A stretch of DNA of 64,000 bases. Source: Lentinus brumalis (lineage: Eukaryota; Basidiomycota; Agaricomycetes; Polyporales; Polyporaceae). The position numbers and the translations under genes are program-made. Of the stretch, positions 23,655 to 32,721 are shown piece after piece; position 1 is the first letter of the stretch, and each line of letters starts with the position of its first letter. The notes beneath the pieces are model-generated. The model was not told where the DNA came from and made no database searches. It was given only the letters and a program-made list of their open reading frames with translations. The DNA lies in contig MARA01000002.1 in NCBI GenBank assembly GCA_001792895.1, forward strand, positions 1,612,001 through 1,676,000, read 5' to 3'.

Positions 23655-25886
23655 ATGTCGACTCACTCCGTCACCATCAAGCAACCCGAGGAGATAGCCA
23701 CCCTCTCATTCACGCCTGTGACCTTGGAGCACGCACAGAAAGTTGGGAGCATCGGTGGTCGCATCAAGCAGGCTCAGCGAAAGCTGACGACACGACGCGG
23801 CTGGCTCGGGGACTACGACTATGCCTGGCTTTGCATGCCCACCCTTCCTTGGAAGCACAACGGGAAGCGGACTGCACCCCCATTCTACTCCCTCGACTCG
23901 GAGCTTCCTCTCCTCCTTGCTGCTGCGAGCGGCTTGCAGCATGCGCTCGCGATGCTTGCTGGTCTCATCACCCCGCCGATCGTCATCGCGGGCTCGCTCA
24001 ACTTGGATTCCGAGACGTCCGCCTACATGATCTCGGCATCTCTCATCGGCTCCGGTGAGGACTTGCGTGGACTTCATGATGTGTATTCTCCTCACCTTTA
24101 CAAATCAGGCATCCTGAGTCTGGTGCAGATGTCTCGCATCCGCCTCTTTGGCGGCTACTACCTTGGTACGGGTCTGCTTGCCGTGGTCGGGACGAGTTTC
24201 GCTTCTGTTAGCACTGCTAATGCGGTGAGTGATGTGAATCCCCCCGGGTATTCCATACCTCATTGTCATGCTCCGTAGGTCTTTGATGCGCTGTATGCTG
24301 ACGGTACCTGTCCGTCGACAACATCCGAGGACGGGACGGTCACAAGAGGCGCCTGTCCAGACGCATATGGACTATTTCTTGGTGAGTTGGTCCCATGGTA
24401 GCGTAATCTGAACAATTCCTCGACCTCATGAAACTTCAGGGACGTCGCTCGTATGTGCATTCCTGGAGATACTCATATCCTTCATCCCCGCACGCACGCT
24501 GAAGCGCGTCTTTCCACCCATCGTCACTGGCACCGTGATTGTCATGGTCGGAGCGTCCCTCATCGGCTCCTCAGGCGTCGCTAACTGGGGCGGGGGATCC
24601 AACAACTGCATGCACCGACCGCCATCTGGAGCTTTCCAACTCTGTCCGAACACGGCGGCGCCCCGCCCGCTTCCGTGGGGCTCGCCTGAGTTCATCGGCT
24701 TAGGATTCCTGTCCTTCGTCAGCATCATCCTCACCGAGCTGTTCGGGTCGCCGTTCCTGAAGAACGCATCGGTGATCGTCGGAGTGGCTGTTGGATGTAT
24801 AGTCGCAGGGGCTGCCGGGTACATCGACGGAAGCAGCATACAGTCTGCACCTGTCATCACTTTTATCTGGGTCCACACGTTCAAGCTCCGTGTGTACGCC
24901 CCTGCTATTTTGCCGGTGATGGCTGTATATGGTGAGAAGCAAGGCTGACTGCTGTGTTACCAGGACGTTGAATGATGTCTCTCGCAGTTGCATTGGCCAT
25001 GGAGGCGATTGGCGATATCACTGCATCCGCAGAGCTTTCTCGACTCCCTGTGGTTGGCGAAGAGTTTGATTCTCGTATCCAGGGAGGTCTTCTGGTGAGT
25101 CCTCCGTTCTGCATGCTCTAGTCCGAGACCACAGATCATGGCTGACTGTCTCACATACAAGGGCGACGGCATCGGCGGCTTCGTATCCGCGCTCTTCACC
25201 GTCACGCCCTTGTCCAACTTCGCGCAGAACAACGGTGTCATCGCCATCACACGGTGTGCAAACCGGACCGCCGGCCAGTTCTGCTGCATGTTCCTCATCT
25301 TGTTCGGCATCTTTGGCAAAATCTCTGGCGTATTCCTGGCTAGTGCGTACACTTTAGCCCACAACATGTGCGGTGATTCTGAATATTGACCAAATTTGTC
25401 TGCTCCAGTCCCGAACCCGGTTCTCGGCGGGGTGACTACCTTCCTCTTCGCCAGTGTTGCAGTGTCGGGTCTCCGTGTGCTGGCGTATACCCGCTTCACA
25501 CGCCGCGACCGCTTCGTCCTCGGGGCCGCCCTATCTTTCGGTATAGGTGACCTGCTGGTTCCGGAGATCTTCACGCACCTCTTCGATGGTGTCGACAACC
25601 CGTCCAAGGGCCTTGAGGGCCTTTTCAGCTCTATCACCATTGTGCTCGACACGCCTTGTGAGTCCTTGGCATCTCAGCGACAAGGAATCACCAGTGACTG
25701 ATGGCCGACTCCGTAGTCCTCATATCCGGGCTGGTGGCACTCGTTTTGAACCTGATGCTTCCCGAAGAAAGTGACGCTGACGATGATGATGACGATGGCG
25801 TCGTGGAGGCGTTAGATGTCGAGGCACAACCACATAGCAAGGAGAGTTATATTCAGAAATCCCGTCGCACACAAACTAGCTATTGA
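23655..25886 (+). CDS. Nucleobase-ascorbate transporter (xanthine/urate permease type), copy 2
   Basis: Tandem paralogue of the preceding permease, with introns at the same seven places. It keeps LQHALAMLAGLITPP, AMEAIGDITASAE and QNNGVIAITRCANR unchanged. Differences concentrate at the N-terminus, in loops (e.g. PIVIAGSLNLDSETSAY in place of PIIFASALSLDSGLSAY) and in the C-terminal tail, which ends with a short basic extension (QKSRRTQTSY). The start at 23655 (MSTHSVTIKQPEE) aligns with MSIRSVTTEQPEK of copy 1. A duplication followed by modest divergence is the simple reading; different substrate range or regulation is possible but not shown. Confidence 0.9.
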
Positions 25887-25993
25887 GGTGCGGAGTACCG
25901 AAACGAGCCGATATCGAGTCTACTATCCTGTTTACACTCAGCACCAATACTAACAATGTCCAAGGCCCCAGGCAGAACGTCAAAAAAGGCCCA

Positions 25994-27154
25994 TTATGAA
26001 ATCGAGAGTCCGGCCGCGACGCAGCAGAAAGCTATCGTAATGAGTACAAACACAGCCAAGATCATCAACGGAATGCCTATCAGTACGAGTGGCAACCCGA
26101 GCATGCCATAGAACAAGCCTCTGCACACGAACCAGAGGATAGACAGAAGCGTCTTGACTCCCCATACCTGGTAGAGTGCGGCAATAGCAGGGAAGAACAA
26201 GAAGTGCAGTGTCATGTACCCGCCGCCAAGGAGTATCGCGATGGTGAACAGCTCCTCCCTGAGCTCTTCCCGTATCATGCGCCGCATAGTCGCCTCCCTC
26301 GTCAGCGTGGAAGCGTCCGAGCGCGACCGGCGACGTGGTTCGGCCTGGGCACTGAAAGGGGCTGCATCCCAGTCATGCCTGCCAGTAGCATAGTAACCTG
26401 GAGGCGGGCCCGGCATGCGGTTAGACCCCAACTCTTCGATTATGTCGGCATCTTCGTCGGTTTGTAGCGTCTGCGTCGCAAGTATGGACGCCAGATGTCC
26501 CGTCTCGTCGGGGTCTGTGCGTTGCTGCGCTGGCTCGGCGCTCCTAATCTCCGGGTCAAGGGCACGGGGTGAGCCGTGATCGTTGAGAAACCGCACAAAA
26601 TCAGTGAGGTCGCTCATGCTCACGTCCAGGAACTGCGTGAGCTCATCTGCGGGCTCGCGCGCGCGGTATCCCACCATGTTTCCCCGCCACTCCGTAGGCG
26701 AGCGCCCGCTGGTGAGTTGCTCGGCGCAACGGTTAATGGGAGAACCGTCAATGGCAAAGCAGTCGTTGAAGGCAAGGTAGAGTCGGGACGCAGTATAGGG
26801 CGTACTAGAGGTACCAGGGCGTGTTTCAATTGGTCCGACTGGCTGGCTCGTGAATGCAGCGTTATCACCGAGGAGGGGCTGCCAATTGATGGTGTGGGAC
26901 TCCTCCCCGTCGTACTCCTCGTCGTCCTGAACGACGCAAGGGACGCGCACAATATGGGGAGATGATGCGTCGGCGGGAAAGAAGAGGGTGTCAATGTCGT
27001 GTGTTCTCTTCCTCACTTCGGGCATCGGACTCGCAGATGTTACATTCTCTTTGAGTCCTCGGGCCTCCTTTAGGTGCGGTACATGAGTGTATGCTTTTTG
27101 GGTCTTTTCGCTGCTACTCACATTTGTTCTTCGGGACTTGCGGTGTTTGGCCAT
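25994..27154 (-). CDS. MYND-family paralogue without a MYND finger, with C-terminal TM segments
   Basis: Intronless frame from MAKHRKSRR (27154) to ..AAGLSIS (25994), 386 aa. It shares a central module with its two neighbours: LFFPADASSPHIVRVPCVV, then SRLYLAFNDCFAIDGSPINR, WRGNMVGYRAREPADELTQF and DVSMSDLTDFVRFL. Unlike them it has no cysteine-rich finger; the N-terminus is a short basic stretch. The C-terminus has hydrophobic segments (FTIAILLGGGYMTLHFLFF, GLPLVLIGIPLMILAVF, LITIAFCCVAA), so it is probably membrane-anchored. Function unknown. Confidence 0.7.
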   Translation of the reverse strand: MAKHRKSRRTNVSSSEKTQKAYTHVPHLKEARGLKENVTSASPMPEVRKRTHDIDTLFFPADASSPHIVRVPCVVQDDEEYDGEESHTINWQPLLGDNAAFTSQPVGPIETRPGTSSTPYTASRLYLAFNDCFAIDGSPINRCAEQLTSGRSPTEWRGNMVGYRAREPADELTQFLDVSMSDLTDFVRFLNDHGSPRALDPEIRSAEPAQQRTDPDETGHLASILATQTLQTDEDADIIEELGSNRMPGPPPGYYATGRHDWDAAPFSAQAEPRRRSRSDASTLTREATMRRMIREELREELFTIAILLGGGYMTLHFLFFPAIAALYQVWGVKTLLSILWFVCRGLFYGMLGLPLVLIGIPLMILAVFVLITIAFCCVAAGLSIS

Positions 27155-27403
27155 GGTCGCGGACAGAGATGGATGGCACTGCGGTAGGGAGTTGAGGAAG
27201 GTGGTAGAGATTGCGAGGATGACTCCACTCAGGCCCTGCCTGCGGACACGCGGCGACTTGCTTTTGTACGCGCATGCTGTCCTGTGACAGCAACGCGAGT
27301 GCAGGCAGTGTGGCCTTCCTCCGGAATCGGGCGAGGCCGAGCTAGAAATACACATACAGGGACAAGATAACGTACATTGCGAAGGACAGGGCGACCACCC
27401 ACA

Positions 27404-28582
27404 TCAGAAAAGAAACCACAAGGACCACCTGAGCGTCTTCCACACCGTAGCCATGAACAGGGTCCCGCCGCCGTAAAAGAAACGCAAGATGGGGAAGAGT
27501 AGCCAGTGCCACCCAAAGTACGCACCGACGGCAAGGACCGCGACCTGGAACAGTCCGACCCAGACCTCGTCTGCGACCTCCTTCCGCAGCAGCGCTCGGA
27601 GGTCGTCTTGCTGGATCCTGAACTCCTCGCGCATCATTTGCCGGATATCCTCTCTATTCAAGGTCCTCTCGTCTGACGCGTCGGTTTCTGTCCATTCGGA
27701 TGAGGAAGGGCTGGGATCACGAGCACGCCGTTCGTATCTCTGCTTTCGAGAACGCCTCGGAGGCGGCTGGAACCCGGACGCCCGCAGCTCTTCCTCGAGG
27801 TCACTCAGGTGCTCTCCGAACATCATATCCGCGAATATAGAAGCCATATCTTCGGCGTCCTCGGGGTGGGCAGACCCCCAGTGTCCACCGGACGGCATCG
27901 GAGGCACTGTGCAGTGATATTTCAGGAACTGCGTGAAGGCGGAGAGGTCGTCCATGCTCGCGTCCATGAATTGCGCATGATCCTCTGAGGGCTCGCGCAC
28001 GCGGTAACCCAGGAGATCCCCTCGCCAGAGCATCGCAGACTTGCCTCCGGTGAGCTGCATCGCACAGCGGTTCACGGGCATGTTCGCATTGAAGACCGCA
28101 GAGTGATCGAATACGAGGAAGAGTCTGGATGAGTGTGTGTGGCGGGAAGACTCGCGCTCTACAGGGGCGATGGGATGCGGGACGAACTCGTGGTCGCTGC
28201 TGAGGTACGACGACCAGTCAAGCTCATGCTTTTCCGGATTGCCGGCGGGGCCACCGCGATGGACGCGGCAGTTGACCTTGACAATGCGGGGAGATGACTC
28301 GTTTGCAGGAAAGAAGATGGCATCGACGGTGCGTGTCTTAGCGGACGCGCCTGAAGATGATGCGACACAGACGGCCTTGTGTCGCCCGACGTCCTGGCGG
28401 TACACATTCAGCATCTGAGAGCGCTTGAACAGTGTGCCACTCACGGCGATTTGGTGGGCGCGTTTGCAGTAACGCGCTCTCTGGCACTGCGAACAGCATA
28501 CCTGCTCTAACGCAGGAGCGGAGCAGGAGGGCAGGGCACACAGAGAAGCAGTAGCAGATCGTCCCTTGCGGCCTTTTGGCAT
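27404..28582 (-). CDS. MYND zinc-finger protein, paralogue 2, probably truncated by a frame break
   Basis: Starts MPKGRKGRS (28582; an in-frame ATG at 28660 also exists). The MYND-type finger is C-x4-C..C-x2-C..YC-x3-HQ..H-x3-C (CALPSC, CSQC, RYCKRAHQ, GRHKAVC) and is interrupted by a 51-nt intron (28394-28444) that would otherwise be read through in frame. The shared module follows (IFFPANESSPRIVKVNC, WRGDLLGYRVREP, DASMDDLSAFTQFL), then a hydrophobic region WHWLLFPILRFFYG. The annotated stop at 27404 follows WKTLRWSLWFLF. Another frame opening at about 27430 continues as a long hydrophobic helix to a TAG at 27342, matching the TM tail of paralogue 1. MYND fingers mediate protein-protein contacts; the role here is unknown. 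Confidence 0.7.
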   Translation of the reverse strand: MPKGRKGRSATASLCALPSCSAPALEQVCCSQCQRARYCKRAHQIAVSGTLFKRSQMLNVYRQDVGRHKAVCVASSSGASAKTRTVDAIFFPANESSPRIVKVNCRVHRGGPAGNPEKHELDWSSYLSSDHEFVPHPIAPVERESSRHTHSSRLFLVFDHSAVFNANMPVNRCAMQLTGGKSAMLWRGDLLGYRVREPSEDHAQFMDASMDDLSAFTQFLKYHCTVPPMPSGGHWGSAHPEDAEDMASIFADMMFGEHLSDLEEELRASGFQPPPRRSRKQRYERRARDPSPSSSEWTETDASDERTLNREDIRQMMREEFRIQQDDLRALLRKEVADEVWVGLFQVAVLAVGAYFGWHWLLFPILRFFYGGGTLFMATVWKTLRWSLWFLF

Positions 28583-28941
28583 CCTCGCGGTGGTGGTGGT
28601 GGTGGTGAGACAAGCATGCGTTCTGAGACGCCGGTGCCACTCGTGGCTCGCTTCTACCATGGTTCACCATGTCGATGATCAATAGTCCCCCATGCACCCC
28701 GTATAGACGTTGTCCCTCGCAAGCGAAGCCTGAGCGGATGGGGGTTTACTATTGGTAAATACGAGCTTATTGAGGGATATCCAACCTGACAGTGAAGCAA
28801 ACGTTGATCGCGAGTCCATGGACTATTCGATGAGAAATTTATCAAGCAGTCACAACACAACGACGTAGGAGCAGGTAGAGCTAAGAGTATCAGTCACACT
28901 CCGCGTACAACATCTGGAGCCACCCGAACGATCGGAGTACC

Positions 28942-29717
28942 TCAAACATCGTAGAAATGCCCAAGCATGGCGGCCGGTAGTTCACCGAGTCCTCCGTTCT
29001 CTCGAAAGAACGAGGCAAACATCGCAATGTCCCTGTCAGTGACGTCGAGATACTGCATATGCTTCCTCGTCGGCTCTCGCGCGCGGAATCCGATGAGATT
29101 TCCCCGCCAGACGCCCTCGTTGTGGCCGTCCGTGTACCGGCGAACGCAGAGGTTGGCCGGTGACCCGTCGTGCATCGCGGTGTCGCTCCATGCGATGTAG
29201 AGCCTGCTGTGCGGCTGCGACGTGCGACGGATAGGACCCACCGCGCCTGCCGTGACAACTTGAGCCGCGTCGATGTACGTGCGGAAGTCGATCCACTCCT
29301 CCTTGAGACCATGGTAGATCGGGTTGTCGCGGACGAAGCAGTCCATCGAGATGATATGCGCGGGCATTCCTGACGCGGGGAAGAGGATGACGCTGACAGG
29401 ACGCATGACTTCGTTCTCGAGAGCAACCAAGGGCGGCAGCTCCGGAATGCGAGGTGGTTTAGCCACGGTGGGACCCGGATTCGTGCACTGCGCCTTGTGG
29501 CGTTTCAAGTCCTGGAGTGTATGTCAGTATCGACATGTGAAGTATACGTCCAGTGATGCGCTTGTGGACCTACAGCGAACTGGTGCTTGCGGTCGCAGTA
29601 ATAGGCCGCGTGGCATCTCGAACACTTGACTTCGTCCGACACTGCCGCGGAGCATTGGGGTTTCGCGCAGACCCGCGGGGGAGTGCCTTGAGAGCATGTT
29701 GAGTCCTTCGCCGGCAT
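28942..29717 (-). CDS. MYND zinc-finger protein, paralogue 3, short form
   Basis: Starts MPAKDSTCSQG (29717; in-frame ATGs at 29735 and 29837 are alternatives). MYND-type finger: CAKPQC, CSRC, YYCDRKHQ and KRHKAQC, with a 62-nt intron (29512-29573) at the same place as in paralogue 2. The shared module follows (ILFPASGMPAHIISMDC, SRLYIAWSDTAMHDGSPANL, WRGNLIGFRAREPTRKH, DVTDRDIAMFASFF), and the protein ends HFYDV with no TM segment. Together the three tandem genes show module gain and loss. Confidence 0.7.
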
Positions 29718-29837
29718 CGTATTGACAAGTGGCATGGTGGTCGCACCAGGATGCTTCAAGAGTCGATAGGACGACTCAGTATCGGGGTTCGTGGCGCGGC
29801 ATGATATAGCACCAGAGAGATCATTGTTCGTTGACAC

Positions 29838-30438
29838 TTGTCATGGCCCAAGGAAGTTGAAAGCAGGGGTACTTGAATGGGCTGTAATAGGGTGCAATAC
29901 TAGCCTAACGTCTGTTTGCGTGTTAGGTTCATTGTCCTCAAGCCAGCGTGCAACGTGCCAATCCTGCCTACTCAAATACGGTGACGCAGTCGAGAAATCA
30001 AGTTTGCCGACCTTCAATGATGACCGAGGAGACAACAGATGAAGCAGTAAGTACAGCGACGCTTGTATGATACGCCGGGGCAAAGGAGAGCTACCGTGGC
30101 GGTGCAGGCTATGTACTTACCCTCGCCCCCATCTCTGACCTGGCAGGTCCACATGATGACACCTTCTACTTGCCTTCTGCGTATCATGGTTCGCGTGCCA
30201 TATGGGTTCCGATACTTCTCGCTACTGGGAACAAATCACGCGCAGGGTCATGCTGGTGTCAATCATCGTTGCGACTCTCGGCACTTTGATTGCACGAGGA
30301 CATCTGCTGCCTGCCAGTGGGCAAGTTGTGCTACATATCCGGCTTGCGAACAGCGCCCTCGAGGAACCAGATCTTCTTGGTGCTCGGGAGCTTTGGCAAT
30401 GACGCAGACATTGGGGGACGACTGCCCCTTCCCTCTGC
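29838..30438. other. Intergenic region between MYND paralogue 3 and the glucanase
   Basis: Divergent promoter interval of about 600 bases. No supported gene. Confidence 0.4.
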
Positions 30439-30445
30439 TATAAAA
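30439..30445 (+). promoter_or_regulatory. TATA box of the GH71 gene
   Basis: TATAAAA, 44 bases before the ATG at 30483, implying a very short 5' UTR. Confidence 0.6.
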
Positions 30446-30482
30446 GGACTCGATGCGGGCCAGCAGGTCCAGCAAACACACC

Positions 30483-31967
30483 ATGCGTCTCTCCGGGTCT
30501 TCAGCACTAGTTCTTCTGAGCTCCCTGGCATGTCTTGCTGGCCGAGCCAACGCAGACCTCAAGGGTGTATTCGCTCACTACTTGGTACGTCGGATGCAAT
30601 GCGGAATCCGGGGATATCACTATCGCTCGTCCATAGCTAACTTGAACCTCGATTCCAAAGGTCGGTAGCATGGGTGGCTCTGACGAGGCCGTCAAGGATG
30701 TGCAGGACGCGAAGGCCATAGGCCTCGATGCGTTTGCTCTCAACGTGCAGGATGCTTCTGCATCGTGGTCGACGTCGGCGATCCAGCTGCTGTTCGACGC
30801 AGCCGCAGCAAACGACTTCAAGCTCTTCTTCTCCTTCGATATGGCCGTGCTAGATCAGCCCTCCACGTTCCTGCCCCTTTTTAAACAGTACCAGAGCAAC
30901 CCTGCGTACTACTACCACGACAACCGCCCATTCGTCAGCACCTTCGATGGCGGGGCCAAATCGTTCGGTGCCAGCAGCCCGAACGCCGGATGGCAATCAC
31001 AACTCAAAGATGCCCTAGCCTCCTCGGGTATCAACCCGTTCTTCGTGCCCGACTTCGACGACTACGGGGGTGCCGCATACGACGCCGCCTTCTTCGGCAA
31101 CTACCCCGTCGTAGACGGTGTCCTCAGTTGGGAGGCTGCGTGGCCAGAAGTGAACGAGGGTATCGTCAACGTCAGCTCTGCTAAGGACCAGGTCGCAATC
31201 CAAGCTGCTCATGCAGCGGGAAAGGTGTACATGATGCGTACGTCTGCCTTATTTACGCCATTATCTTTAGTACCGTGCTGACGGACTTTGCCCTCAGCGC
31301 TGTCGTCGCTCCAGTTCAAACACATTGACGGCGGCCAGAACTGGTACCGCCGTGGCGAGCTCAACCTTCCGGAGCGCATTGCTCAAGTACTCGAACTCCA
31401 GCCCGACTTCGTCGAGATCATCACCTGGAACGATTCCGGCGAGTCTCACTACATCGGCAACTGCTGGCCCGAGGCAATCGCAGGCGCGCCCGCGATCCAG
31501 GCGTACTCGAACGGTTTCGACCACACCGGCTGGCAGGCCGTCCTTGCCCCCTTCATCACAGCGTACAAGAACGGCGCGACGAGCATCAGCGACCTCACGC
31601 CCTTCGGCGAGTTCGCAGGCGCGTTCTGGTACCGCACTCTCCTCAAAAGCGCGTCGTGCTCCGGAGACGGTCTCGGCAAGCCGAGCGGCTCAGAGAACGC
31701 GGAGGATCTGATCAACATCGCTGTCCTCCTGCCTGCCAGCACCTCGGGGTCAACATCAACGTCTACAGCGGTGGCAACCTCGTTTCGACGCTGCCCACGA
31801 CCGCCGGTCTGAACATGGCAGCGGTCGGTATCAAGACCGGTGCGCAGAAGGTCGAGCTTGTGAACTCCGCGGGGCAGGTAATCGGCGCGGGAAGCAGCAC
31901 CATGGATGTGGCTGCAGACACGAGCGGGGTCTGCAGCTTCAACTACCAGGTCGTCCACATCGCATAA
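30483..31967 (+). CDS. Secreted alpha-1,3-glucanase (GH71), frame break near the C-terminus
   Basis: Mutanase-type glycoside hydrolase acting on alpha-1,3-glucan of fungal walls. Exons: 30483-30584, 30661-31237 and 31298 onward. The signal peptide MRLSGSSALVLLSSLACLAG..ANA is followed by KGVFAHYLVG, the typical GH71 start. Family segments include FFSFDMAV, DFDDYGGAAYD, LSWEAAWPE, LSSLQFKHID, WNDSGESHYIG and NGFDHTGWQ. After ..LINIAVLLPASTSG the frame runs out at 31812. The expected beta-rich C-terminal region (NVYSGGNLVSTLPTTAG to ..NYQVVHIA) continues in another frame to 31967. One missing G in the GGGG at 31746-31749 would explain this. It could be a consensus error or a real loss of about 70 residues. 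Confidence 0.8.
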
Positions 31968-32721
31968 TTATACTGCCCTGATGTATTGCTAGTATTTGTT
32001 CGCCTGCGCACTTGCATAGGCGAGGTAGCGGTCATAGTGTCCCCCGCTTCACTAGTCCATGCGGCTATAAACCCAGTTTCGTGCGTGTAACCCGTCGACT
32101 GCCCAACTACTAGTATAGCGAGCGCTGCATCTGACGAGATACTGTTGTACGCCAATGCCTCACAGTAGGGGCGGATTGACAAGCATACTTGGGCTGAGAT
32201 ACTTTCGATCCGAGCTTGAGCAAGAAGGTATTGCACCCGGCAGCGTTGTGGTTGTTTCTTCCCTTGCCGCGACAACAGGTCTGAGGTAATTGTCAACGGT
32301 AGATAGATCTGCTTTCAGTCGCACAGCACACACAAGGGCTTCGACTTGACTTACTTTTGATTTCGATCACAAAGCCCCCGCTTTATCTCCTCCCCGCATC
32401 GAATCAACCGGCCTTTCATGCCCATACGCTCCCGCAGCTGCATCGCCCTCTGAAGGAATGTTAGACGTAAGTACTCACCCGATACTGTGTGATGTGACCA
32501 TGCGATATCAGTACCAACGGTCTCTGCTGGGTCCCCAGCTGTCGCCACCTTGCGCATCACTCGTGGACGCGAAGGGACAATGCCTATTGTTAAGGCCAGC
32601 CTGGGCAGAGAAAGCAAGATACATCGCCTAGAGCCGTGCTAGCCAGTGAGCGTATCGGCATACGTGAGACATCACTAGAATACAAGTTACAAGACCGGAA
32701 AGCAGGGCAAAGGGAAAGCTC
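31968..32721. other. Convergent 3' interval, GH71 / Nsp1
   Basis: Contains both 3' UTRs. A possible small minus-strand exon pair is suggested around 32617-32360 by a TTTCTCTGCCCAG tract, a GT..CTTCAG intron with a CTAAC branch site and open frames. There is no good start codon, so I do not call a gene. Confidence 0.35.

Noticed and set aside
27404..27534. Alternative intron removing the hydrophobic region of MYND paralogue 2
   Set aside because: It would delete a segment conserved with paralogue 1; a frame error is simpler.
28582..28620. GTG/CAC repeat near the start of MYND paralogue 2
   Set aside because: Short simple repeat; only evidence of slippage-prone sequence, not a separate feature.
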